From Xanthobacteraceae bacterium (GTDB taxonomy: Bacteria; Pseudomonadota; Alphaproteobacteria; Rhizobiales; Xanthobacteraceae), in contig JARLJA010000068.1 in assembly GCA_031291445.1 (NCBI GenBank), positions 1 to 46,010 of the forward strand: DNA of 46,010 bases. The letters are read 5' to 3'. Below the pieces are notes generated by a model that saw only the letters and a list, made by a program, of their open reading frames with translations, did not search any database and had not been told where the DNA came from. Shown piece by piece: positions 33,182 to 41,088 of the stretch. The position numbers and the translations under genes were made by a program. Position 1 is the stretch's first letter; the number at the start of each line of letters is the position of its first letter.

Positions 33182-34282
33182 TCAACTTGTCGGCGTTTTC
33201 GTGGCCGCGATGAGATGCAGCATCGCTTCCGCCGACTTTCTCCACGAATACGTCGCGAGGCGCGCGTTCTGTCTGAGACGTTCGTCGCTCGAAATCGGTC
33301 CTGCCTCAATTCGCGTAACCATGCAGCGGCGCAACGCGTCGGCATCGCTCGGATCGAAATACACCGCGGCGTCGCCGCAGGTTTCCTTCACCGCCTCGGC
33401 GGTCGAGGCGATGACGGGACAGCCGAAAGCCATCGCCTCCAGCGGCGGCACGCCGAAGCCTTCATAGAGGCTGGGAAACACGAAGGCGGTGGCGCGGGCG
33501 TAGAGCGCGGCGATCTCTTCGTCTCGCAGCCGTCCCGCGAAGATCACGCTTTGATCAGACGTGACCGGATTCTGGGCAAAGATCTTCTGATTGTGGCCGC
33601 CGCCGACGACGACGGTGGGGAAGTCAGGCCGCGCCAGATCCCGCGCGGCTTGCACGGCCAGCGCGACGTTCTTGTTTCGCGCCATCGATCCGACCAGCAG
33701 GAAGTAGCGGTGCGGCGCAATTCCGAGGCGATCCAGGGTTCCGAAGTCCGGAACCGTGCGTGCGAAGTGTTCGGCGCTGTTGGGGATGACCGCAATGTTC
33801 ATGGGCGACAGATGCAGCGCCGACGCCAGTTCGTTGCGGGAGAAATTGGACACGGTGGCGATGGTCGCGCGGCGTGCCAGCAGACGTCCGAGGCTGCGGT
33901 GGAGCGTCCGATAGGTCCAGCCGAAGAATTCCGGTCTGCGAAAAACTTGAGCATCGTGGAGCACCGCCAGATGATCGGGATGGAGAACCGGGCCCGCGTT
34001 GGCCAGGCTGATGAGCATGCCCCCCGATGCGGCGCGCATCAGATCGAGCTGGTCCCACAGGTGCCCGTGGCGGCGGCCGGTTCGTCGCGTCGCGATTCGA
34101 TCGAGAGACAGCGAGAGCTCCGCGTCCGGTGGGGCAACGAGTTCCCACTCGGCGCGCAGCAGCTGCTCCGGCGCACGGCCTGCGGCCAGCAACTGATCGA
34201 TGGCGGTGACGATCTCCGCGGCGTAGCGCTGCACGCCGGTGAGAGGCTGGGACAGGAAACGTCCGTTGATGAAGATCTTCAC
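33182..34282 (-). CDS. Family 4 glycosyltransferase (GT-B, mannosyltransferase-like)
   Basis: 366 residues from GTG 34282 (VKIFINGRFLSQPLTGVQRY), a typical N-terminus of the GT4 subgroup with GVQRYA. An upstream open frame to 34378 is rich in Arg/Ser and looks like leader. The C-terminal domain has RYFLLVGSMARNKNVALAVQ, SDQSVIFAGRLRDEEIAALY and an intact E-x7-E in SLYEGFGVPPLEAMAFGCP, followed by KETCGDAAVYFDPSDADALR. This pattern is common in mannosyl- and rhamnosyltransferases of polymer loci. It is the first gene of the leftward series of seven and is divergent from the type I secretion pair. Confidence 0.9.
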   Translation of the reverse strand: MKIFINGRFLSQPLTGVQRYAAEIVTAIDQLLAAGRAPEQLLRAEWELVAPPDAELSLSLDRIATRRTGRRHGHLWDQLDLMRAASGGMLISLANAGPVLHPDHLAVLHDAQVFRRPEFFGWTYRTLHRSLGRLLARRATIATVSNFSRNELASALHLSPMNIAVIPNSAEHFARTVPDFGTLDRLGIAPHRYFLLVGSMARNKNVALAVQAARDLARPDFPTVVVGGGHNQKIFAQNPVTSDQSVIFAGRLRDEEIAALYARATAFVFPSLYEGFGVPPLEAMAFGCPVIASTAEAVKETCGDAAVYFDPSDADALRRCMVTRIEAGPISSDERLRQNARLATYSWRKSAEAMLHLIAATKTPTS

Positions 34283-34697
34283 AATAACGACTTCTTTGAC
34301 TGATGAGTCCGAACGGCTGAGCAGGCTCCGGCCGTGCCGCACGCGGGGAGAGAGAAGGGGAAGCGGAAGACGTGTCACGAAGCTTGGCCATCAAACTCGG
34401 CAATTGAGCGGCGGGTTCCGGATTTTGAAACCGTGCTTGTCGTCGCTCCGTGTCTGGACTGGCCGAAAGCAGACAGTGCAGCCATGGCTGCACGAAATTT
34501 CGGCAGGTCGGTTATTCCGTCATCGACATGATGGCGATCGTCATGTGATCGGTTGCTGACGCAGTCGTTGCGCGGGCGGAAAACGTCGCGGACCGCGACG
34601 TGGCGGGCACGGGCCGGCGCGCGATACACTCATTCTTATCCTTGTTGCCTTATCGTCGGACGATCTGGGCGCCGGTCATCGAATGCAAAGGCTTGCC
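34283..34697. promoter_or_regulatory. Divergent regulatory region with an 18-bp perfect palindrome
   Basis: These 415 bases separate the leftward GT4 series from the rightward secretion pair. No gene is evident. GTGCAGCCATGGCTGCAC at 34476-34493 is a perfect 18-bp palindrome, and the near-palindrome ATGGCGATCGTCAT lies near 34530-34543. Either could be an operator serving both directions, linking secretion and polymer synthesis. No clear sigma-70 boxes were assigned. Confidence 0.45.
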
Positions 34698-36416
34698 ATG
34701 GACGCAGCATCAGGTTCGATCAAGACGAGCACGGTTCTGATCACCGCGCTGAAGTCGTGCGTTCCGGCGATCGCCACCACCGTCGTCTTCAGCTTCTTCG
34801 TCAACCTGCTCGCCTTCACCAGCCCGCTCTACATGCTGCAGATCTACGACCGGGTGATCGGCAGCCGCAACGCCACCACGCTCCTGGGTATCACGATCCT
34901 GGTCGGGTTCCTTCTGATCGTCAGCGCCCTGCTGGAAATGCTGCGATCCCGGGTCATGGTTCAGGCCGCCATGATCGTCGACGGCAGGCTGGCGGGCGCG
35001 GTGTTCGATGCGACCCATCGCGCCGGCCTCAAGCTGGCGGCGCTCGCCGAGGGGCAGTCGCTGAAGGATCTGGATGCGCTGCGCGAGTTCGTGGCGGGAC
35101 CGTCCCTGATCGCGCTGTGCGACCTGCTGTGGATGCCGATCTTCCTGGTGACCTGCTTCATGCTTCACCCGTGGTTCGGGGTGCTGGCGCTCGCCGGGTC
35201 CACCATCATCCTCCTGCTGACGCTGCTCAGCGAGTTCGCGACCACCCGGCCGCTGAGCCAGGCGTCGCGGGCCGCGAGCCACGCCACCCAGAAGGCGGTG
35301 TCGGTGCTGCGCAACGGCGAGGTGATCCACGCCATGGGCATGCTCGGCGTGTTGCGGGACGCCTGGCTCGGCCGGCACGACGATGCGCTCGCGCTGCAGG
35401 CGGTGGCGGGCCGCCGGTCCGGCCTGATTGCCGCGCTCTCCAAGTTCGTGCGCATGTTCCTCCAGACCATGATCCTGGGGCTCGGCGCCTATCTCGCGAT
35501 CAACAACGAAATCTCCCCGGGCATGATCATCGCGGCCTCGATCTTCATCGGTCGCGCGCTGGCTCCGGTCGAGGGCGTGGTCGCGAGCTGGAAGGTGCTG
35601 ACCGGCGCCCGCAACAGCTGGGCGCGGCTGGTGAAGCTGTTCGCGGTGGCCGGGGAGCAGGGCCCCCGGGTGGCGCTGCCGCGACCGCAGGGTCACCTCC
35701 GGCTGGACGGTGTGGTGGCCGGACCGCCGTCGCAGTCGCGCGCCACGCTGCGCAACATCGCGCTGGACCTGGCCGCGGGCGAGATGCTCGGCGTGATCGG
35801 CCCGAGCGCGGCCGGCAAGTCCAGCCTGGCGCGGGTGGTGACCGGCGTCTGGCCGCCGTTCGCCGGCAGCGTCCGTCTCGACGGCTTCGACCTGTCGCAA
35901 TGGGATCCGGAGGACCGCGGCCGCTACGTCGGCTACTTGCCGCAGGATGTCGAGCTGTTCGCCGGCACGGTGGCGCAGAACATCGCCCGCTTCACCGCCG
36001 CCGACAGCGACGCCATCATGGACACCGCCCGGCTGTGCGGCTGTCACGAGATGATCCAGCAGTTGCCGGACGGCTACAACACCCAGATCGGCGAGGGCGG
36101 CGTGACGCTGTCCGGCGGCCAGCGCCAGCGCATCGGCCTGGCGCGCGCGTTTTTCGGCCGGCCGGCGCTGGTGGTGCTCGACGAGCCCAACGCCAATCTC
36201 GACCAGGGCGGCGAGAAGGCGCTGGCCGAGACGCTGCGCCGGTTCCGCTCGTTCGGCTGCTCGATCATCCTGATCACCCACAAGTTCGCACTGCTCGGCG
36301 GCGCCGACAGGATCCTGGTGATGGCGGACGGCATCGTCCAGGCGTTCGGCGAACGCGAGGAGATCTTCAGGCGCATCCTGGCGCCGCGGCCGGTCGCCGC
36401 CGCCGTTGCCGGGTGA
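34698..36416 (+). CDS. Type I secretion ABC transporter, permease/ATPase (PrtD type)
   Basis: 572 residues. A six-helix membrane domain occupies about 20-300, starting with VVFSFFVNLLAFTSPLYMLQ, the block typical of PrtD/HlyB-like exporters of proteins, without an N-terminal peptidase domain. The ATPase domain has Walker A GPSAAGKSS (368-376), Q-loop YLPQDVELFAG, signature LSGGQRQRIGLARA (471-484), Walker B LVVLDEPNANLD (491-502) and a His switch in LITHKF. It exports unfolded proteins with C-terminal signals. The ATG at 34698 follows AAAGG; an earlier in-frame ATG at 34683 is less well placed. With the next gene it forms the inner-membrane part of a type I system; no TolC-like gene is in the window. 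Confidence 0.94.
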   Translation: MDAASGSIKTSTVLITALKSCVPAIATTVVFSFFVNLLAFTSPLYMLQIYDRVIGSRNATTLLGITILVGFLLIVSALLEMLRSRVMVQAAMIVDGRLAGAVFDATHRAGLKLAALAEGQSLKDLDALREFVAGPSLIALCDLLWMPIFLVTCFMLHPWFGVLALAGSTIILLLTLLSEFATTRPLSQASRAASHATQKAVSVLRNGEVIHAMGMLGVLRDAWLGRHDDALALQAVAGRRSGLIAALSKFVRMFLQTMILGLGAYLAINNEISPGMIIAASIFIGRALAPVEGVVASWKVLTGARNSWARLVKLFAVAGEQGPRVALPRPQGHLRLDGVVAGPPSQSRATLRNIALDLAAGEMLGVIGPSAAGKSSLARVVTGVWPPFAGSVRLDGFDLSQWDPEDRGRYVGYLPQDVELFAGTVAQNIARFTAADSDAIMDTARLCGCHEMIQQLPDGYNTQIGEGGVTLSGGQRQRIGLARAFFGRPALVVLDEPNANLDQGGEKALAETLRRFRSFGCSIILITHKFALLGGADRILVMADGIVQAFGEREEIFRRILAPRPVAAAVAG

Positions 36417-36425
36417 GGGGGACGC

Positions 36426-37733
36426 ATGCCCGGTCGCAAACATGATCCGGTCCGCGAGCAGCGCAAGGCCGCGATCGCGGGCTATGCGCTCATCCTGGTC
36501 ACGTTCGGCGGCGTCGGCGGCTGGGCGGCGGTGGCGCCGCTCGACCGCGCGGTGGTCGCCCAGGGCGTGGTGATGGTGGAGGACAGCCGCAAGGTCGTCC
36601 AGCATCTCGAAGGCGGGATGGTGCGGGAGGTCCTGGTCAGGGAAGGCCAGGTGGTCAAGGAGGGCGAACTCGTGGTGCGGCTGTCGCCGGTGCAGGCCGG
36701 CTCGACCCTCGATACCGTTCGCAACCAGCTCGACGGCGCGCTGGCGCAGGAGGCCTCGCTGACGGCCGAGCTCGATCGCCGCGATGCCATCGCGTTTCCG
36801 CAGGAGTTGACGGCGCGGCAGGCCACGTCGCCGGCGCTGGCGCACATCCTCGAGGACCAGAAGCTGCAGTTCGAGGACCGCATGCGCTCGCGCTCGGCGC
36901 AGGTCGCGCTGATCGAGGCGAAGATTCGCGAATTGCAGACCGAGACCGAGGGCATCAATGTCGAGAAGGACTCGACCCAGAAGCAGATCGGCTTCATCGA
37001 CCAGGAGCTGACCGGACTGCGCTATCTGAAATCGCAGAACCTGATCCCGCTGACCCGGGTTCTCACCATGGAGCGGGAGCACACCCGCCTCGAGGGCGTG
37101 GTGGGACGCCTGACCGCCGATGCCGCCAAGGCCGCCAATGCCATCAACGAAGCCCGGTTGCAGATCATGCAGCTGGAACAGAAGTTCCAGGAAGAAGTGT
37201 CGGCGCAGTTGCTCGAGACTCGCCAGAAGATCAACATGGCCAACGAGAAGCTGGTCGTGGCGCGCGACCAGCTCACCCGCCTCGACATCCGCGCGCCCCG
37301 CACCGGAACGGTGCAGGGCCTCAAGGTCTTCACCATCGGCCAGGTGGTCCGCGCCGGCGAGTCGCTGATGGAGATCGTGCCGACCGACGACACGCTGGTG
37401 GTCCACGCCCAGCTGCCCGTCAATGCCATCGAGCACCTCAGTATCGGTCAGACCGCCGAAGTCCGGTTCCCGGCGATGCATTCGCGCCGGCTGCCGATCA
37501 TGACCGGAAAGCTGGCGTCGATCTCGCGCGACCGGCTGGTCGACGACGCCACCAGGCAGCCGTATTTTCTCGGCCTGATCGACCTGTCCCATGCCGGGAT
37601 CGACCCGCGCGCCCGCGACAAGATCGTCGCCGGCATGCAGGCCGACGTCGTCATCGCCACCGGCGAGCGCACCGCGCTGGAATATCTGGTGGACCCGCTG
37701 ACCGACAGCCTCAATCGTTCGTTCCGGGACTAG
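36426..37733 (+). CDS. Type I secretion membrane fusion protein (HlyD/PrtE family)
   Basis: 435 residues. A short cytoplasmic N-terminus (MPGRKHDPVREQRKAAIAG) is followed by one membrane helix (about 20-38). The biotinyl-lipoyl-like half motif VVQHLEGGMVREVLVREGQ is next, then a long coiled coil (about 85-285). DIRAPRTGTVQGLKVFTIG closes the lipoyl domain, and the beta-barrel with MEIVPTDDTLVVHAQL ends the protein. This is the standard order of HlyD-type adaptors that link the ABC exporter to an outer-membrane TolC channel. It follows the transporter gene after nine bases and has GAGGGGGA as ribosome-binding site. Confidence 0.94.
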   Translation: MPGRKHDPVREQRKAAIAGYALILVTFGGVGGWAAVAPLDRAVVAQGVVMVEDSRKVVQHLEGGMVREVLVREGQVVKEGELVVRLSPVQAGSTLDTVRNQLDGALAQEASLTAELDRRDAIAFPQELTARQATSPALAHILEDQKLQFEDRMRSRSAQVALIEAKIRELQTETEGINVEKDSTQKQIGFIDQELTGLRYLKSQNLIPLTRVLTMEREHTRLEGVVGRLTADAAKAANAINEARLQIMQLEQKFQEEVSAQLLETRQKINMANEKLVVARDQLTRLDIRAPRTGTVQGLKVFTIGQVVRAGESLMEIVPTDDTLVVHAQLPVNAIEHLSIGQTAEVRFPAMHSRRLPIMTGKLASISRDRLVDDATRQPYFLGLIDLSHAGIDPRARDKIVAGMQADVVIATGERTALEYLVDPLTDSLNRSFRD

Positions 37734-37761
37734 CGGGCGGGGCGGGCGAGTGGCGGCCTAG

Positions 37762-37956
37762 CTAATGCGGCAGCCCGTCCAGGCGGAACAGGGAGTCCGA
37801 GGGCTTTTCCCAGACGTCCATTTCGAGGAACCAGCGCAGGCCCGCGGCGGCCCCGAACAGCGCAAAGCGATGGGTTTGCGACAGCCGCCGATCGTTCAGG
37901 CTGAGCTCGATCCGTCCCAGCTCGGCGACAATGGCTTGCCTCTCTGCCTCGGTCAT
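37762..37956 (-). CDS. Small soluble protein, function unknown
   Basis: 64 residues from ATG 37956, with ACGAGGA ten bases upstream. It starts with an acidic helix (MTEAERQAIVAELGRIELSL) and ends LRWFLEMDVWEKPSDSLFRL-like, with a small hydrophobic middle (RFALFGAAAGLRWFL). It is convergent with the membrane fusion gene. The family was not recognised; a good ribosome-binding site and natural residue composition support it as a gene. Confidence 0.6.
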   Translation of the reverse strand: MTEAERQAIVAELGRIELSLNDRRLSQTHRFALFGAAAGLRWFLEMDVWEKPSDSLFRLDGLPH

Positions 37957-38237
37957 CTGCGATCCTCGTTGCGGAAAATCACTGTCGTCAACCGGAGATA
38001 GTCTTCGATGCGATCGGGGGCGGTTGTCAAGACCGCGGCATGATGCGGTGCCCGATGATTTGTGTTGGCTTCGATCAGGGGCGGCGGAGCGGAAGGCAAT
38101 ATTTGCACATTTGCGTGAACGACGTCTGACTTCGGCGCCCGTTGTTTCCTTGAAACACGCAACCGAAAATCAACACAGCCTGGAGTTGTGTTGTGCTGGC
38201 TCGCGGAAGTCGCTGGCGAGCCAAGGAACGGCAGCGA

Positions 38238-38313
38238 GTAGGGTGCAATAGCGAAGCGTATTGCGCCATCTTCGCGAAGGCGGCGGGTTACGCCTTCGGC
38301 TGACCCGCCCTAC
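38238..38313. repeat. 76-bp two-hairpin repeat, copy A
   Basis: Begins GTAGGGTG and ends CGCCCTAC, so the ends are inverted copies (one mismatch here, none in copy C). Inside are two hairpins: GCAATA-GCGAAGCG-TATTGC and GGCGGGTTA-CGCCTTCGGC-TGACCCGCC. It is one of three copies of exactly 76 bp in this gap, and could be a small non-autonomous mobile element or a REP-like unit. Confidence 0.85.
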
Positions 38314-38350
38314 GGGCTGTCATTGTAAATCCCGCAAATCCTGTTCGCGG

Positions 38351-38388
38351 CCTCATCCTTCGAGACGCCTGCTCCGCAGGCTCCTCAG
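38351..38388. repeat. Short palindrome CCTCATCCTTCGAGACGCC type, copy 1
   Basis: CCTCATCCTTCGAGACGCC followed by the hairpin GCCTGCTCCGCAGGC and CTCCTCAG. A second copy at 38536-38580 is longer on the right (CTCCTCAGGACGAGG), so this one seems truncated. It lies between 76-bp copies A and B. Confidence 0.7.
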
Positions 38389-38424
38389 AGTCTGACTCAA
38401 AATTGCAGCCAATAAATTCAGCGA

Positions 38425-38500
38425 GTAGGGCGCAATAGCGAAGCGTATTGCGCCATTTTCGCGAATGCGGCGGGTTATGCCTTCGGCTCACCCGCCCTTC
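38425..38500. repeat. 76-bp two-hairpin repeat, copy B
   Basis: Begins GTAGGGCG and ends CGCCCTTC, with one change from the perfect terminal inverted repeat. Both internal hairpins are kept (GGCGCAATA/TATTGCGCC and GGCGGGTTA/CACCCGCC). It is the same length as copies A and C and 187 bases from A, start to start. Confidence 0.85.
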
Positions 38501-38535
38501 GAGCTACGAGCCGTCATTGCAAATCCCGTTCGCGG

Positions 38536-38580
38536 CCTCATCCTTCGAAACGCCTGCTTCGCAGGCTCCTCAGGACGAGG
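38536..38580. repeat. Short palindrome CCTCATCCTTCGAGACGCC type, copy 2
   Basis: CCTCATCCTTCGAAACGCC, hairpin GCCTGCTTCGCAGGC, and CTCCTCAGGACGAGG, giving near-palindromic ends CCTCATCCT / AGGACGAGG. It is followed closely by the CCTCATGGT palindrome at 38597, an order that recurs in part at 38875-38941. Confidence 0.72.
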
Positions 38581-38596
38581 AGTTGCGTTCGGTTTC

Positions 38597-38638
38597 CCTC
38601 ATGGTGAGGAGGCGCTTGCGCCGTCTCGAACCATGAGG
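38597..38638. repeat. Palindrome CCTCATGGT type, copy 1
   Basis: CCTCATGGT and ACCATGAGG form the outer arms (42 bp in all), with GGCGCTTGCGCC as inner hairpin. A second copy, two bases shorter, is at 38902-38941. Confidence 0.78.
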
Positions 38639-38699
38639 CCGAGGCGGTCGACGCTCTGAGGATTGGTCCCTGGAAATGCCGTCTGACGGCACAAGGCGA

Positions 38700-38775
38700 G
38701 TAGGGCGCAATAGCGAAGCGTATTGCGCCATTTTCGTCGACGCGGCGGGTTACGCCTTCGGCGAACCCGCCCTAC
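38700..38775. repeat. 76-bp two-hairpin repeat, copy C
   Basis: GTAGGGCG at the left and CGCCCTAC at the right are perfect 8-bp inverted ends. The two internal hairpins are those of copies A and B, with the changes in the linker (CATTTTCGTCGACG) and loops. It is 275 bases from copy B, start to start. No target-site duplication could be assigned by eye. Confidence 0.87.
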
Positions 38776-38901
38776 GGGCCTACGGGCTGCGACAAACTCG
38801 AGCTGCAAAATGCCAAGCGACAAGCAGTTCTAAACTGCTTCAAAGCTCCGCAGGGCCCGAAAGAATCACAAGCTCTCAGGATGATGAGTCGCGTTTGGGT
38901 C

Positions 38902-38941
38902 CCTCATGGTGGAGGCGCTTGCGCCGCCTCGAACCATGAGG
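38902..38941. repeat. Palindrome CCTCATGGT type, copy 2
   Basis: CCTCATGGT...ACCATGAGG arms with inner GGCGCTTGCGCC; 40 bp. It is preceded by CTCAGGATGATGAG (38876-38889), a remnant of the CCTCATCCT-type unit. The whole gap 37957-39016 has no supportable gene; besides these repeats, 38174-38225 can form two small hairpins (AACACA/TGTGTT and GGCTCGC/GCGAGCC). Confidence 0.75.
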
Positions 38942-39016
38942 CCGAGGCGCCTGCCGCGCGGCCTGGAAATGACGCCCGTCAGCGCAAACCCGCGCCCCGG
39001 CAAACCCGCCCGCGGC

Positions 39017-39205
39017 CTACGCGTCCTCCTGCCCCAGCAGCTTGCCGGTCCTGTGGCTCAGGAAGTGCAGCTTGGTGCAGGCCGGGCAGGTCACCGCTTC
39101 GTAGGTCTCGGGCGCGCCGTCGTCAGCACGAAGGGCGGCCGTCTCGGGCCGCCAGTGCTGCACGTTCAGTCGGGTCGCCGGACATCGGAAGATGAAATGA
39201 GCCAT
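39017..39205 (-). CDS. Small cysteine-containing protein (zinc-ribbon-like), function unknown
   Basis: 62 residues from ATG 39205 (MAHFIFRCPATRLNVQHW). It has Cys8 and a CPAC pair (Cys40, Cys43) in EAVTCPACTKLHFLSHRTGK, which together with a histidine could bind a metal. The tail GKLLGQEDA is typical of small proteins of this form in related genomes (from memory, not checked). Seven further codons upstream are open. It is not obviously linked to either neighbour. Confidence 0.6.
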   Translation of the reverse strand: MAHFIFRCPATRLNVQHWRPETAALRADDGAPETYEAVTCPACTKLHFLSHRTGKLLGQEDA

Positions 39206-39286
39206 CCAAACATGTAAATCCAACAAACCCGTCCTGGTGCAATTCAGTAGAATCCCGGAGGCGGTCGGGGCGGGGCGCGGGGCCCC

Positions 39287-40060
39287 CTAAGCCACGGGCC
39301 CGTCTGGTTCTTCGGTCCAGATCGCCTCGTGCGGCGCCGGCGGCAGGCTGGTGGCGGGCGAGAACTCGGCCACGGTGGCGGGCAGTTCGAGAAACTGGCT
39401 GCGATAGAGCGCGATCAGCGCGAGCTTGCGCCCCGCGCGGCCATTGTAGCGAAACGCATGGCGGGCGAGCGCCCGGTCGCCCACGATGCGGTGCAGCCGA
39501 TCGAGCCCGGCGCGCCGCCCGGCCGGATCGGCCGCGTAGTGGAGATCTTCATAGAAGCCGATGCGATAAATGCCGCGCAGGTCCTCGTAATGACTGCAAA
39601 TGAGTTGCAATACCGTGACGTGGTCGACATGGCCGCCGATGCCGCTCGGGCAGAACAGCCAGGGCCGTGACCGCGGTGCCGGCTGCGGCGCCAGCGCCCG
39701 CAGCGCCGCCATCAGCGGGCCCCGGGTGCGCGTCGCGTTGTCGTCGGCAAAGCCGAGGTCGAACGACGGATGCCCGAGGACCGACGCGCCGGCGAGGTCG
39801 ACGGTCTTTGTCTCGAGGCCGCAGAGGTCGGCGAAGGCCTGGTCTTCGGCGAGGCGGACGCGGGTGACCTGTTCGACCGGCTGCGCGGCGGCGCCGGGGC
39901 GTGTCGCCACGTAGCCTGCCGTCGGGAAAACGGTCAGCAGGCGTCCGCGGTGCCTGGCGTCCGCGAAGGCGCCGAGAGAAAAGCAGATGTCGTCGGAATG
40001 CGGCTGCAGGTAGACGTCGGCCGCGGAGATGTCGGCCTCGCGCGCCTCGGCGGAATTCAC
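39287..40060 (-). CDS. PIG-L/LmbE family deacetylase
   Basis: 257 residues. PIG-L enzymes are zinc-dependent and remove N-acetyl groups from sugars such as GlcNAc conjugates. The metal site is visible: VYLQPHSDDICFSLG with His21, Asp23 and Asp24 (PHSDD in place of the commoner PHPDD), and GGHVDHVTV with His144 and His147. TVFPTAGYV and the arginine-rich AEDQAFADL helix fit the family. The start is GTG 40060, which overlaps the stop of the upstream glycosyltransferase gene as GTGA, so the two are translated together. The likely substrate is a sugar product of that transferase. Confidence 0.88.
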   Translation of the reverse strand: MNSAEAREADISAADVYLQPHSDDICFSLGAFADARHRGRLLTVFPTAGYVATRPGAAAQPVEQVTRVRLAEDQAFADLCGLETKTVDLAGASVLGHPSFDLGFADDNATRTRGPLMAALRALAPQPAPRSRPWLFCPSGIGGHVDHVTVLQLICSHYEDLRGIYRIGFYEDLHYAADPAGRRAGLDRLHRIVGDRALARHAFRYNGRAGRKLALIALYRSQFLELPATVAEFSPATSLPPAPHEAIWTEEPDGPVA

Positions 40061-40974
40061 GGCGCGCCCGCCGTGCCGGCGGCGGCCGGGATGGGCCGCG
40101 TCCACAGCTGCGGATTGGCCCGCAGCAGGGCGCTCGCGGCCGTATCGTCGCGCAGCACCGCGGTCCACAGGGCGTCGTCCAGCGGGCGGTCGATGGGCCG
40201 CAGATAGAGTTCGCCGCGGTCGACGATGATCCGCGGCAGCCCCCGGTGTTGCGCTTCGATCGCGAGGTTGAGGTCGAGCATTCCGCCGCGCCAGCCCCAA
40301 AACTGCGGACGAAACACCGCGGTTCGAAACGCCACCGTGCCGGTGCCGATTTCGTCCACCTCGCGCTCGGCCGCCAGCGGCTCGCTGAAGTGGAAGACGG
40401 TCCGGTCCCGGGTGTAGGAACGATGCGGCGGGCGGAACGAAACGCCGTGAACGCCGACCACGGCGTGGTAGCGGCGCCGCTTCAGCGCGGCGGCAAGCCG
40501 GCGCGTATGGTCGCGCGGGTAGACGATGTCGTCGTCGAACGCGAAGAACAGGCAGTCGTCGTGAAGCCGCGTGGCGATGAACTTGCCGGCCGCGGAGGGG
40601 CTTCCTGCGTCGCCGCCCACAAGGCGCGGCAGGTCGGCCGGAACGATCGGAACGATCTTGCGCCGGTTGCCGAGCGCCGGCGGGACGGCGTCATGCTTGT
40701 CGAGATAGAGGTAGAGCAGATCGACCTGGGGCAGGATGCTCGCCAGCGCCGCCGGCAGGCAGTCGGCGCGTGACGGCATGGTCGCCATGCCGCCGATCCG
40801 CAGCGGCCGGCCGGTGGCCCGAAGCAGCCGGCGGACGGGCACGCTGTCGGCGACGCCGTACCAGGCGCCCTGCGCCAGGTTCCTGATCCGACCCCACGGG
40901 ACAGCCCGCGCCAGCCTGGCGCGGACGCCGCGCCGGACCCGGCGGATGAGGTCGGAAGCAGCAGCCCTGGCCAT
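40057..40974 (-). CDS. Putative GT-A-fold glycosyltransferase
   Basis: 305 residues. A basic N-terminus (SDLIRRVRRGVRARLARAV) is followed by RIGGMATMPSRADCLPAAL and ILPQVDLLYLYLDKHD, the early beta strands of a GT-A domain. CLFFAFDDDIVYPRDH has the acidic triplet Asp147-149, a likely metal and nucleotide-sugar site. HAVVGVHGVSF and IGTGTVAFRTAVF are the later acceptor-side segments. The ATG at 40974 lacks a strong ribosome-binding site; the frame runs ten codons upstream. It is coupled to the PIG-L gene. Specificity is unknown, and a related non-sugar transferase is not excluded. Confidence 0.75.
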   Translation of the reverse strand: MARAAASDLIRRVRRGVRARLARAVPWGRIRNLAQGAWYGVADSVPVRRLLRATGRPLRIGGMATMPSRADCLPAALASILPQVDLLYLYLDKHDAVPPALGNRRKIVPIVPADLPRLVGGDAGSPSAAGKFIATRLHDDCLFFAFDDDIVYPRDHTRRLAAALKRRRYHAVVGVHGVSFRPPHRSYTRDRTVFHFSEPLAAEREVDEIGTGTVAFRTAVFRPQFWGWRGGMLDLNLAIEAQHRGLPRIIVDRGELYLRPIDRPLDDALWTAVLRDDTAASALLRANPQLWTRPIPAAAGTAGAP

Positions 40975-41088
40975 TGCCGCTCTATACTGGCAGCGCCGGG
41001 ACAAGGAAACCCGTGACGTCGCTGGGCCAAGGATGGAAGGGGAAACCCGCCGCGCCAGCGCGGGCCGATCCCCCGCCCGCGCCGCCGC

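Noticed and set aside
38238-38775. CRISPR array from three regularly placed repeats
   Set aside because: Units are 76 bp with uneven spacing (187 and 275 bp start to start), and the space between holds other repeats.
38876-38889. CTCAGGATGATGAG as a separate regulatory site
   Set aside because: It matches the right end of the CCTCATCCT-type repeat and is better explained as a fragment of that repeat.
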